Of a DNA stretch of 64,000 nucleotides, positions 39,343 through 48,334 are shown piece after piece; the stretch's first letter is position 1, and the number at the start of each line of letters is the position of its first letter. The notes beneath the pieces are model-generated. The model saw only the letters and a program-made list of their open reading frames with translations. It was not told where the DNA came from and did no database searches. A program made the position numbers and the translations under genes. The stretch comes from Brachyspira intermedia PWS/A (GTDB taxonomy: Bacteria > Spirochaetota > Brachyspiria > Brachyspirales > Brachyspiraceae). The stretch lies in contig NC_017243.1 in assembly GCF_000223215.1 (NCBI RefSeq), forward strand, positions 2,790,001 through 2,854,000, written 5' to 3'.

Positions 39343-39676
39343 TTAAAAATTAGCCAAAGCTTCAGTTTCTGTTGTAAACACAGGAAAAAACTATTAATTT
39401 TAGTAAGTTCAAATACCTTTTTAACCGGATCTGTTACTTTTACAAAACATATTTTACCATTTACCTTCTTAAATGCACCAAGTGCTGAAATGAATACCCC
39501 TATTCCACTGCTGTCTATATAATAAACATCTTCCATATCTATTATTATTTTTTTGCCCCAAACTCTATTTGAGAAAAAATAGAATCTTTTAAATCAGATG
39601 AAGTATAAACATCAATATCTCCATCCAATTTCAATATTACAGTGTTGTTCTCTAACTCTTTAATATTTACTTCCAT
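39343..39676 (-). pseudogene. STAS-domain anti-sigma factor antagonist, apparently frameshifted twice
   Basis: From ATG 39676 the frame reads MEVNIKELENNTVILKLDGD and so on to GAKK, then stops in a run of seven A (39548-39554, minus strand). Frame -1 continues IIIDMEDVYYIDSSGIGVF, which holds the phosphorylatable Ser of the SpoIIAA/RsbV signature DSSG. A second -1 shift in a T6 run (complement of 39385-39390) turns KINSFFLCLQQ into KINSFFPVFTTETEALANF and a proper stop at 39343. Correcting both gives 111 residues, the usual length for this family. Such proteins bind anti-sigma factor kinases. Confidence 0.75.
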
Positions 39677-39861
39677 AATAATCAAACTCCATTTCAAAAT
39701 TTTATTGAAGTTATTCCATATGTTAATATTAAACTAAATACAAATATTTACAATAGTTAATTACAAATATTTTATGTAAGAAATGTAGCATATATCATAA
39801 TATTTTTATATAGTTTTACAAATTGCATATAAAAACTGTAAATTTTTCTATACATAATATA

Positions 39862-39927
39862 TTGACAATAAAATCTAATCGTAATAATATGTATTTCACA
39901 AATAAAAATGACACTAGTATCGTTTTT
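39862..39927 (+). promoter_or_regulatory. Promoter and palindromic operator of the TetR gene
   Basis: TTGACA (39862-39867), exactly 17 bp, then TAATAT (39885-39890). Just after the expected start point is a 24-bp palindrome (39904-39927) centred on ACTAGT, with 10 of 12 base pairs matching. Its size and place are those of a TetR autorepression site, 48 bp before the regulator's ATG. Confidence 0.75.
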
Positions 39928-39975
39928 ATTTTCATATTAATTTTTCAAGTACGAGGTGAACACCAAAATAATACA

Positions 39976-40704
39976 ATGCCTAAAGTAAATCAAGAATATT
40001 TTGAGAACAAAAGGAAGATAATACTAGATGCAGCTATAAAGGTATTTTTTAAGAAGCCTGCATACAGTGTAAAGATGAAAGATATCGTTAAAGAATCAGG
40101 TTTAAGCCAAGGAGGTGTTTACAAATATTATTCAAATATAGATGAAATTGTAATAGCATTGATTAACAGCAATAAAACGGAAGTGAATCCAAGAGATATT
40201 ATAGAAAATTTTTATGATGAACCTGAAAAAGCTATATTTGAATTATTTAATGCTTTTAGAAAATTTTTCTTTATAACAGCTAAGGAATTTGGAAAAATAA
40301 TGTTTGAGTTGCAGGCTATGTTTTTTAACAGTAAAGAGAGAATGCAGAAATTAAAAGATAATATAAATAAAGACCTTGTATTGAATTATTGGTTTTCAGA
40401 ACTGTTAATATTCATAGATAAGAAAATTGATGAAAAATATTTCAATCCAGTAATAGATCCTCAAGACATTTATATGCAGATGATAGTTGCAGCTTCAGGT
40501 ATAGGAAACGAATTAATATTAAATAAATATTATAACCTAGACAGAAAGCTATACTATTACAAAGGAGATGAAGAAAAAATAGAGCAGGAAGAAGCAGGAA
40601 GAACATTAGATGTAAATTTAGATAATTTAATTGACACATTATATAAAACACTGCTGCTTTTGCTCGGAAGTAAAAACATACACAAATATAGCTTCAAAAA
40701 TTAA
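39976..40704 (+). CDS. TetR-family transcriptional regulator
   Basis: Started at MPKVNQEYFENKRKIIL (39976). The frame is open for 51 more codons upstream, but those cover the promoter and operator. The N-terminal helix-turn-helix reads MKDIVKESGLSQGGVYKYYSNIDEI (about 33-57), typical of TetR. The remaining 185 residues form the ligand domain. About 242 residues. It precedes a TolC-like channel and an RND pump on the same strand, so it is most likely their local repressor. A GAGG lies 17-18 bp before the ATG, an awkwardly long spacing. Confidence 0.9.
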   Translation: MPKVNQEYFENKRKIILDAAIKVFFKKPAYSVKMKDIVKESGLSQGGVYKYYSNIDEIVIALINSNKTEVNPRDIIENFYDEPEKAIFELFNAFRKFFFITAKEFGKIMFELQAMFFNSKERMQKLKDNINKDLVLNYWFSELLIFIDKKIDEKYFNPVIDPQDIYMQMIVAASGIGNELILNKYYNLDRKLYYYKGDEEKIEQEEAGRTLDVNLDNLIDTLYKTLLLLLGSKNIHKYSFKN

Positions 40705-40766
40705 TGTTTTTTATCAAAATGAATTAAGAATTAATATTGTATGATTTGATGTGATAAGGAGAGTAA

Positions 40767-42221
40767 ATGAAAATAACTGTTAAAATAATTTTATGTTCTA
40801 TTTTGTTTATAAATATTTTATATGGGCAAACAAATGTTTTGACTTATGCAGCTTATATGGAAACTATAAGAGATCAGATACCAGAACTAAAGATTAATGC
40901 TGTAACAGAAACTAATGCTGAAATGAATTTACTTAGTGCTGAAAGTTCCGGAGATGTAAATTTATCTGCACAGGTTGGAGCTGTGGGTAAATATGGAAGT
41001 TTATCAAGCGGATATTCAAGTACTACATCAAGCCCAAGTATCAATGCCACAGGAATACAGGCAGGAATAGGATTAGGTTCTTTAATACCTTATACAGGAA
41101 CTAAGTGGTCTGTTAATTTAACTCATACTTCTTTTTTGGGCGGAAAATTAAATATGCCTGGAGGTCAGTCTGTAGACTTTAAAAATTATCAGCCTTCATT
41201 AACATTAGAAGTAACTCAGCCACTTTTAAGAAACTTTTTTGGTACTTTAGATAGGTATCCTATAAAAGATGCTGAATATGCTCTTACTATAGCTAAGCTT
41301 CAGAGAAAATTAGATGATGCCAGCGTTATTGTTTCATATCAGAAAATTTATTATCAATGGATAATGTACGAAAAACTTCTTGCATACTATAGAAACATGT
41401 ACATAACCGCAAAAAGATTTGAAAATCAGATGAGAGACAGATACAATAATGGACTTATAGATAATGACTCTTATCAGAATGCCAGAACTCAAACTATGGT
41501 ATATAGTGATTATTATGCACAGAATCAGATTAATTTAGATAGTCTTTTGGCAACTGTAGGTTTCTTTATGCCTGTGACTAATATAAAACCAGATCATACT
41601 ACTTGGGATGCTTATTTAGATTTAGGAAGTAATATGCAGATGGAAGCTGTTCCTTTTGCTGATAGTGTAAACGGTCAAATAGCATATCAATCAAAAATAA
41701 GAGCAGAATATACTCTTGAAGCTATGAAAAATGGTACTCTTCCTAATCTAGACTTTGTGGGCAGTGTAAGTCTTAATGGACTTAGCCCTAACAGTGACGG
41801 ATATTTTCAATCTTTCAATAGTATGACAAATGTTGACTTTTTTGCCGGAGTACAATTCTCCTACCCTATAGGAAACAGAGCAAATAAAGCACAATACCAA
41901 ATGGCTGAAAACTCCTTATATGGAATAATAGCACAATATGATCAATTAGAAAAAGACTTTAATACTCAATTGCAAACATATATTTCAAAATTTAATGCTT
42001 ATAAAAATTTAATAGCAAGCAAACAAATGCAAATAAGAGCAATTAATTCAAGAATAGCTACACAGCTTCAAAAACTTGATCAAGGACGTTTAGAAGTTGA
42101 TGATCTTCTTACATCAAGGTTGGAACTTGTAGCCACTCAAACAGAGCTTTTAAATCTTCAGTACGAATTTATAACGACTATATTTGATTATAGAGCTTTG
42201 CTTGCAATGGATTACGAATAA
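40767..42221 (+). CDS. TolC-like outer-membrane efflux channel
   Basis: 484 residues with a signal peptide (MKITVKIILCSILFINILYG) and the repeated long helices of the outer-membrane efflux family (e.g. around 155-255 and 360-480). It should form the outer-membrane duct for the RND pump that follows. AAGGAG site close to the ATG. 62 bp after the TetR gene, so co-regulation is likely. Confidence 0.88.
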   Translation: MKITVKIILCSILFINILYGQTNVLTYAAYMETIRDQIPELKINAVTETNAEMNLLSAESSGDVNLSAQVGAVGKYGSLSSGYSSTTSSPSINATGIQAGIGLGSLIPYTGTKWSVNLTHTSFLGGKLNMPGGQSVDFKNYQPSLTLEVTQPLLRNFFGTLDRYPIKDAEYALTIAKLQRKLDDASVIVSYQKIYYQWIMYEKLLAYYRNMYITAKRFENQMRDRYNNGLIDNDSYQNARTQTMVYSDYYAQNQINLDSLLATVGFFMPVTNIKPDHTTWDAYLDLGSNMQMEAVPFADSVNGQIAYQSKIRAEYTLEAMKNGTLPNLDFVGSVSLNGLSPNSDGYFQSFNSMTNVDFFAGVQFSYPIGNRANKAQYQMAENSLYGIIAQYDQLEKDFNTQLQTYISKFNAYKNLIASKQMQIRAINSRIATQLQKLDQGRLEVDDLLTSRLELVATQTELLNLQYEFITTIFDYRALLAMDYE

Positions 42222-42273
42222 ATATTTTTAATTAGCAACTTTCAATAAGGATTTAGAGGGATAAAATATTTAT

Positions 42274-42308
42274 TGAGGGGGTTAATTAATAAAAAATTAG
42301 CCTCCTTA
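42274..42308 (+). other. Imperfect hairpin between the TolC-like and RND genes
   Basis: A G-rich stretch near 42275-42286 can pair imperfectly with the TAGCCTCC stretch near 42300 in the 160-bp gap. A weak attenuator or processing site is possible. No adaptor gene or remnant fits in the gap. Confidence 0.3.
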
Positions 42309-42381
42309 ATAACCAAATCTTTATTTAATTTAATTAGATACATTAATTTAGACAATTAATATAGAGGAGATTAAGCAATAT

Positions 42382-45300
42382 ATGGAAAGAATTATAGTAT
42401 TTTTTGCCAAAAAAACGATGCTTGTAAATATAATAGTAATGGCCGTATTATTTGTAGGAGGCTACTATTATTTTAACTTAAGAAAAGAATCAATTCCATC
42501 TACAGATTTAGATAAAATGCTTATAGCTGTAACATATCCAGGTGCTACTCCGCTTGACGTAGAGCAAAATGCTGTTATACCTATAGAAGAACAATTACAG
42601 GGAATATCAGGAATAGATGAATATGAAACAACAATAATTGAAAATATTGCTATTATTATAGTTACATTAGATGAAACTCTGCCTGACAGACAGCCTGTTA
42701 AAGATGAAATATTCAGACAAATGCAGAATGTTCCGGATTTATCAGAAGATGTTGAAGAAGTTACAACTTATGACTTAAACCCTAATAAAATGTCAATATA
42801 TACTTTAGCTGTACACTTTAAAGAAGGAATGGAAGGCGATGAAAGAGAATTATTTGATGTAAGCCAAATGCTTGAAAACGATCTTGTAAGACTTGAAGGT
42901 GTAGGCGAAGTAAGAATAAGCGGAAGAACAGATCCTGAAATTAAAGTGTATGTTGATCCTGTAAAAATGCAAAAAAATTATATAGCTTTAAGCGATGTAG
43001 TTAATGCTTTAAGCGTAAGAAATGTAAGAGCTACAGGCGGAGATATGGAATCAGGCGGAAAGGAACAAACTGTTGTAACCTACGGTGAATTCCAAGATCC
43101 TATGGAATCAAGTAATACTGTAATACGTTCTACATTCAATGGACAGAGAGTAAGAATAAGCGATATAGGAAGAGTTGAATCAGGATTTGAAGAAAAAACT
43201 ACATTAATGAGAGTAAACAAGGCTTCTGGATATTCTCTTTCTATTGTAAAAAATGAAAATGCTGACATTCTTAAAACTATTGATGTAGTAAATCAGTATT
43301 TGAAAGATAATGCAGACTTGATACCAGATAATATTCAAGTATCTGTTATGGGTGATAACTCAAGAACTATTAAATCACTTTTAAGTATTGTAACTTCAAA
43401 CCTTATTCAAGGATTCATAATCATATTTATAACTTTGATTATCTTCTTAGATTTCAAAAGTGCTATGTTTACAAGTTTGGGAATGGTTGTTACAATGTTC
43501 TCATGTTTTATATACATGCAAGTTGCAGATATCACATTTAACACTATGTCATTAGCTGCTATTATTACAGTACTTGGTATGATAGTAGACAACTCTATCG
43601 TAGTATCTGAAAATATATTTAACTTTAAACAGGCAGGATATAAGGGACTAGAAGCTACAAGACTTGCCGTTTCCGATGTTGTAATGCCAATGGTAGCTTC
43701 AACACTTACAACAGTTGCTGCCTTCTTCCCTATGCTTACAATCAGCGGTATGATGGGTAAAATATTAAACCTTTTCCCAAAAATCGTTATATTTACTCTT
43801 GTTGTTAGTATGCTTCAAGCTACTTTGCTTTTGCCTAACCAATTACAAGATAAAGAAGATAAATACAAATCTTATAAACCTAAAAAGAAAAGCAAATTTA
43901 AAAATCCTCTTGATTTTGATAAAGATGCTTTATTCGATAAAATGAAAATACCTTTCGGTGCAATATTAGAGAAATTAATACATATAAGATATATTGTAGT
44001 AGGAGCATTTGTGGCATTGCTTATAGCATCAGTATTCTTAGCACAAAACAGCTTCAAAAATTTCGTACTTATATACGACACAAGTGCTGATACAATAGTT
44101 ATTAATATAGAAATGCCTACTGGTACAACTAAAGAAGTTACAACTGAGCAAATTGCTAAAATAGAAGATGCTGTTTCAAGAGTTGTAAAACCTGAAGAAC
44201 TTGTTGCTTTATACTCTCTTGTAGGTAAGCAGGTTGACCAAGAAGTTGTTTCTGAAGAAAAAGGAAGTTTGGCAGGTATTATGGTTTATTTAGTTCCTGC
44301 TGCTGAAAGGGAAAGAACAGCTGATGAACTTGTTGTATTGATAAATCAGGAAATAGATAAAACAGATATAAGACAAAATGTCCCAGTATTTAGTATGAAT
44401 ACAAAAGGAAGTATTGACCCAGGTGATCCTGTAGACATAAAAATAGTAGGTAATAAAACTGAATTAGCTAAACAGGCAAAAGAAGAAATCAAAGCATTTT
44501 TGGCTACAATACCTGGAGTTATAGACATTGATGATGATGATAAAGTAGGTAAAGAAGAATTAAGAATTATGCTTGATTATGATAAAATAGCCGAACTTGG
44601 CGTTAATGTAGCAACTGTAGCTAATGAAGTAAGAACTGCATATTATGGTACAGAAGCTACTTATATACAGGAACTTGAAAATAAATTAGACTTCAGAGTT
44701 GTATTTGATGATGAATATACTTATGATACTAAATATTTAGAGAATCTTTTGATACCTAATACAAGCGGAAGATTAATATATCTTAAAAATATTGCAACAA
44801 TAGAAAGAGCAGATGGACTTGCAACATTAAAGCACTATAACGGACAAAGAACAATAACTATTACAGCTGGTATAGAATACGGAAAAAATACTTCTCAGCA
44901 GGTAATGAATGCCGTTAGAGAAAAATATAAAGACTTCTCAAAACAGTATAGAGGATTAAAATTAGAATTCGGCGGTGAAGCTAAAGAAACTGTTAAAGCA
45001 TTAAAACAGTTAGCTTTCAGTTTTGCTATGGCATTTGTATTTGTATACATTGTATTATTACTTCAGTTAAACAGATTCATACAGCCTATCATGATAATGG
45101 TAATTATTCCATTTGGTTTGATTGGGGTATTATTAGGATTTGCTATTCACAGAATGCCTTTATCATTCATGGGTGTTGTAGGTATCATCGGTTTGGCTGG
45201 TGTTGTTGTAAACAATGGTATCATACTTGTTGACTTGATTAACAAAATCATAGATGAAGGTGTTGAAGGCGGTAAAAAAGGCGTTGCTAAGGCTATTGTT

Positions 45301-45576
45301 GATGGAGCTAAGCAAAGACTTCGTCCGGTATTCTTAACTACTGTTACTACAGTTGTAGGACTTTTACCTACTGTTTATGGTATAGGTGGTAGAGCAGATA
45401 TCATTATTCCTATAGTTATGGCATTAGCTTACGGACTTTTATTTGCTTCCTTGCTTACACTCATATTCTTACCTTGTATGTTTATGATTATGTTTGACTT
45501 GAGACTTATAAAAATCCCTTCTACAACAAATCCTACAGAGGAAATTACTACTACTATAACTACTGCAGGACATTAA
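42382..45576 (+). CDS. RND-family multidrug efflux permease
   Basis: 1064 residues, inner-membrane proton antiporter of the AcrB type. The N-terminal helix, two large periplasmic loops and 12 membrane helices are evident. The proton-relay region of helix 4 reads MIVDNSIVVSENI (one Asp and one Asn in place of the AcrB Asp pair), and helix 10 has GVVVNNGIILVD. These variants are common in many non-enterobacterial RND proteins. It follows the TolC-like gene, but no membrane-fusion adaptor gene lies between or after. Confidence 0.93.
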   Translation: MERIIVFFAKKTMLVNIIVMAVLFVGGYYYFNLRKESIPSTDLDKMLIAVTYPGATPLDVEQNAVIPIEEQLQGISGIDEYETTIIENIAIIIVTLDETLPDRQPVKDEIFRQMQNVPDLSEDVEEVTTYDLNPNKMSIYTLAVHFKEGMEGDERELFDVSQMLENDLVRLEGVGEVRISGRTDPEIKVYVDPVKMQKNYIALSDVVNALSVRNVRATGGDMESGGKEQTVVTYGEFQDPMESSNTVIRSTFNGQRVRISDIGRVESGFEEKTTLMRVNKASGYSLSIVKNENADILKTIDVVNQYLKDNADLIPDNIQVSVMGDNSRTIKSLLSIVTSNLIQGFIIIFITLIIFLDFKSAMFTSLGMVVTMFSCFIYMQVADITFNTMSLAAIITVLGMIVDNSIVVSENIFNFKQAGYKGLEATRLAVSDVVMPMVASTLTTVAAFFPMLTISGMMGKILNLFPKIVIFTLVVSMLQATLLLPNQLQDKEDKYKSYKPKKKSKFKNPLDFDKDALFDKMKIPFGAILEKLIHIRYIVVGAFVALLIASVFLAQNSFKNFVLIYDTSADTIVINIEMPTGTTKEVTTEQIAKIEDAVSRVVKPEELVALYSLVGKQVDQEVVSEEKGSLAGIMVYLVPAAERERTADELVVLINQEIDKTDIRQNVPVFSMNTKGSIDPGDPVDIKIVGNKTELAKQAKEEIKAFLATIPGVIDIDDDDKVGKEELRIMLDYDKIAELGVNVATVANEVRTAYYGTEATYIQELENKLDFRVVFDDEYTYDTKYLENLLIPNTSGRLIYLKNIATIERADGLATLKHYNGQRTITITAGIEYGKNTSQQVMNAVREKYKDFSKQYRGLKLEFGGEAKETVKALKQLAFSFAMAFVFVYIVLLLQLNRFIQPIMIMVIIPFGLIGVLLGFAIHRMPLSFMGVVGIIGLAGVVVNNGIILVDLINKIIDEGVEGGKKGVAKAIVDGAKQRLRPVFLTTVTTVVGLLPTVYGIGGRADIIIPIVMALAYGLLFASLLTLIFLPCMFMIMFDLRLIKIPSTTNPTEEITTTITTAGH

Positions 45577-45604
45577 TAAATAACTTGTACTTAAAATAAT
45601 CAAT

Positions 45605-45645
45605 AAAGCTAATAGAAAAATAAAAAACTTCTATTAGCTTTATTA
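45605..45645 (+). terminator. Terminator of the efflux operon
   Basis: AAAGCTAATAGAA (45605-45617) and TTCTATTAGCTTT (45629-45641), 13-bp perfect stem, T-rich tail. Confidence 0.85.
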
Positions 45646-45696
45646 TTATTTATTGAATATAATTTTTATATTTTATATGTTTAATTATTATAATAG

Positions 45697-45725
45697 TTGA
45701 CAATTTTACAATTTATAAATATGAT
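45697..45725 (+). promoter_or_regulatory. Promoter of the zinc-ribbon/panC pair
   Basis: TTGACA (45697-45702), exactly 17 bp, TATGAT (45720-45725); AAGGAG follows about 40 bp later before the ATG at 45785. Confidence 0.6.
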
Positions 45726-45784
45726 TATTTTTTAAACAATAGTTACGATAATATTGACAATAATGAAGGAGCTATTCTAGAACT

Positions 45785-46246
45785 ATGGCTAAAACTATTA
45801 AATGTAAATCTTGTAAAACAGTGAATGATAAATATGCTAAACAATGCAGATCATGCGGAACTTTACTTTACCCTGAAATTTCACATAAAAAAGCTGAACT
45901 TATTACAATTATATTAGATGTAATATTTACTTTTATATACTTATTTGGAATATATCTTTTTATAGTTAATTGTAATAATAATGAAACACCTAAATATATT
46001 ACTATATTACCAGCACCAAATACATTGCCTTATTTTTTAATAATATTATTGTTTGCGGCATTTGCTGCTAGTAAAATACTTTATATAGTGAATGTATTTG
46101 CACTTAAAAAAGATATTATATATACTATAAGAAGATTTAGTATGTTTATTGAAGCTATTATAATGTTTCCGCTTCAAACTATACTGGCATTATATTTTTA
46201 TGAGCCTGCAACAAATCAGGATAAAATGAATAAAAAAATGGATTAA
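45785..46246 (+). CDS. Zinc-ribbon membrane protein
   Basis: 153 residues. An N-terminal zinc ribbon with two CxxC pairs (KCKSCKT and QCRSCGT, residues 7-25), then three predicted membrane helices (about 38-62, 77-100, 112-140). I do not recognise a named family. The next gene, panC-like, begins 3 bp after its stop, so the two are co-transcribed and perhaps translationally coupled. Confidence 0.75.
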   Translation: MAKTIKCKSCKTVNDKYAKQCRSCGTLLYPEISHKKAELITIILDVIFTFIYLFGIYLFIVNCNNNETPKYITILPAPNTLPYFLIILLFAAFAASKILYIVNVFALKKDIIYTIRRFSMFIEAIIMFPLQTILALYFYEPATNQDKMNKKMD

Positions 46247-46249
46247 TAT

Positions 46250-47086
46250 ATGTATTTAACTATATTAAAAAATATAAAAAGTGCATATAAATTTATTAAT
46301 GACAATAAGGATAAATCTATAGCTTTAATTCCTACCATGGGAGCTTTGCATGAAGGACATGCGGCTTTAATAAAAAAAGCCAAAAAAGAATGCGATATTG
46401 TAATTGTGAGTATATTTCTTAATCCGCTTCAATTTATGAAAGTAGAAGATATAGAAAAATATCCTCAGGATTTAGATAATGATAAAAAACTTTTAGAAGA
46501 ATGTCAGGCAGATGTATTATTTTTACCGTCTGTAGAAGAGATGATACCTGATGATTATTCTATTCATATAAATATAGAAAACAGTAAATTCAATATTATT
46601 TCAAGACCTATATATTATAAAGGCATAATCACAACAGTATTAAAACTATTTAATATAATATCACCTACAAATGTATATTTTATTGAATATGATTATCAGG
46701 AAGTATTTATAATAAAAAAAATAATAAAAGATTTAAATTATAATATATCATTAAAAACTATTCCTATAGTAAGAGATGAGAATATGGTGGCTTTAAGCAG
46801 TTTAAATACTTTATTAAGTGATAGGGAAAAAGAAGAAGCTACTATCATATATAAACTTCTTAAAGAGGCAAGAGAAGAGTTTAAAAAAGGCGGTACTAAA
46901 TCATCATATTTGGTAGATATAATAAAGAATAATTTGAAATCTCATAAAATGCTTAAGCTAGAATATATTTATATAGCAGACAAAGAAACTCTAGCCAATG
47001 TAGAAACAGCAACTAAAAATTCAATAATACTCATATCCTGCTACTGCGGCTCTACTAGATTATTAGATAATATGCCTTTAAAATAA
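46250..47086 (+). CDS. panC: Divergent pantothenate synthetase-like protein
   Basis: 278 residues aligned over the whole PanC family, which joins pantoate and beta-alanine with ATP. The HxGH motif is intact (PTMGALHEGH, His34/His37), as are Asn59/Gln61 (FLNPLQF). But the ATP-site motif usually GxKDxQQ reads IEYDYQE (145-151), losing the key Lys, and SSRN reads SSLN (183-186), losing the Arg. No other pan gene is next to it. Activity is therefore doubtful although the fold is kept and the frame is clean. Confidence 0.8.
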   Translation: MYLTILKNIKSAYKFINDNKDKSIALIPTMGALHEGHAALIKKAKKECDIVIVSIFLNPLQFMKVEDIEKYPQDLDNDKKLLEECQADVLFLPSVEEMIPDDYSIHINIENSKFNIISRPIYYKGIITTVLKLFNIISPTNVYFIEYDYQEVFIIKKIIKDLNYNISLKTIPIVRDENMVALSSLNTLLSDREKEEATIIYKLLKEAREEFKKGGTKSSYLVDIIKNNLKSHKMLKLEYIYIADKETLANVETATKNSIILISCYCGSTRLLDNMPLK

Positions 47087-47423
47087 ACAGGTATAACAAT
47101 GAGTAAAATAGCAAAAATATCAAAAATAACTCAAATAATAGGTATAAAAAATTAAAAAGCATGGTAAAAATAATAGGTATAAAGAATATGCCTAAAATAA
47201 TTAAATCAAAAAACATTATAGATTTTATAAGAATCATAGGAATAATAAAATCCATTAAAATAATCAAACTCATAGGACTAAAAACAAGCATTCAAATTGT
47301 CAAAATAATTTTATAAATTAAATTTGACTTTACAGTATATTCATGTTATAATTACGCACCGTTACATTTTTAAGATAAAAACTACCAAATTTTTTTAAAA
47401 CGTTAAATCAAGGTGTGTATGTT
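47087..47423. other. Intergenic region before rplM with Ile/Lys-rich small frames
   Basis: Holds two short in-phase-looking frames, 47099-47155 (18 residues) and 47161-47316 (51 residues), both ending or starting with the shared phrase IIGIKN, built from AAAATAAT-like DNA repeats. The longer one is almost only Ile, Lys and Leu. No ribosome site. More likely simple-sequence DNA than a gene. The rplM promoter occupies the right end. Confidence 0.4.
47324..47352 (+). promoter_or_regulatory. rplM-rpsI promoter
   Basis: TTGACT (47324-47329), 17-bp spacer, perfect TATAAT (47347-47352), about 70 bp before the rplM ATG. Confidence 0.7.
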
Positions 47424-47878
47424 ATGGATAAAAAACATTAAAAACAAAAAACAGTACTTACGTTTTATCACAAAAAGATATAAAGCAAAATTGGCTAATA
47501 ATAGATGCCAAAGGTAAGTCATTAGGAAGAGTAGCAAGCAGAGCAGCTTATATGCTTAAAGGAAAACATAAAGTAGACTATGCATACAACTTAGACAATG
47601 GTGATTATGTTATCATCATCAATGCTAAAGACATAGTATTAACAGGAAATAAAAAGAAAGGAAAAATTCACTATAGACATACAGGTTATCCAGGCGGTAT
47701 AAAAGCTATAAGCTACGGCGAATTATTAGAAAAAAATCCTGAAAGAATGGTAAAAATAGCTGTAAAAGGTATGCTTTCTCATAACCCATTAGGAAGACTT
47801 CATCTTAAGAAGTTAAAAGTATATGCAGGAAGCGAGCATCCGCATGAAGCTAATAAACCTACTGTAGTAAATATATAA
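47424..47878 (+). CDS. rplM: Ribosomal protein L13 (uL13), frame broken near the start in this sequence
   Basis: The body of L13 is clear (WLIIDAKGKSLGRVAS, then GKHKVDYAYNLDNGD and GMLSHNPLGR). The uninterrupted frame only supplies a late Met at 47552, losing 43 residues of the family core, and there is no ATG/GTG/TTG between the upstream stop and that Met. An ATG at 47424 with AAGGTG upstream begins ATG GAT then a run of six A (47430-47435). One more A would give MDKKTLKTKNSTYVLSQKD joined seamlessly to the body, 151 residues. L13 is essential, so the gene must be expressed. Followed 13 bp later by rpsI. Confidence 0.9.
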
Positions 47879-47891
47879 TTAGGAGATAAAA

Positions 47892-48290
47892 ATGGCAGCT
47901 AAACAATTAACTATTTTTACTGGAAAAAGAAAAACAGCTAATGCAAGAGTTCGTATAACTTTAGGCAGCGGCAAAATTTTAATAAATGGAAAAAATTATG
48001 CTGAATACTTCTGCAATAGAGCAGCACTTCTTAAAGTAGTAGAAGATGCTTTAAAAGTAACAGGTAATTTTGGAAAATATGATGTATTTGCTAATGTTCA
48101 TGGCGGCGGTGTTTCTGCTCAAGCTGATGCAGTAAGACATGGTATCGCTAAGGCTTTAGTAGGTGAAAGTCAGGATTTCAGAACTACTTTAAAAAGAAAT
48201 GGATTCCTTACTAGAGATTCTCGTGTAGTTGAACGTAAAAAATACGGAAGATCTGGTGCTAGAAAACGTTTCCAATTCTCAAAACGTTAA
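47892..48290 (+). CDS. rpsI: Ribosomal protein S9 (uS9)
   Basis: 132 residues. Starts with the GKRKTANARVRI signature and ends in the conserved basic tail KKYGRSGARKRFQFSKR, whose last residues reach the P-site tRNA. The glycine-rich HGGGVSAQADAVRHGIAKAL motif is intact. Standard rplM-rpsI pair. GGAG site. Confidence 0.97.
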   Translation: MAAKQLTIFTGKRKTANARVRITLGSGKILINGKNYAEYFCNRAALLKVVEDALKVTGNFGKYDVFANVHGGGVSAQADAVRHGIAKALVGESQDFRTTLKRNGFLTRDSRVVERKKYGRSGARKRFQFSKR

Positions 48291-48334
48291 AATATCTTTT
48301 TATTGGGTTACTATATTGCTTAAAGGTTGGTATA

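Noticed and set aside
39823..39975. 51-residue N-terminal extension of the TetR protein
   Set aside because: The extra codons overlie the promoter and operator, and the normal TetR start MPKVNQEYF follows.
42222..42381. Remnant of an adaptor gene between the channel and RND genes
   Set aside because: Only 160 bp with stops in all frames and no HlyD-like sequence.
47055..47291. Leftward 78-residue hydrophobic frame near panC/rplM
   Set aside because: Antisense of simple-sequence AT-rich DNA, low-complexity Ile/Leu/Phe composition, no ribosome site.
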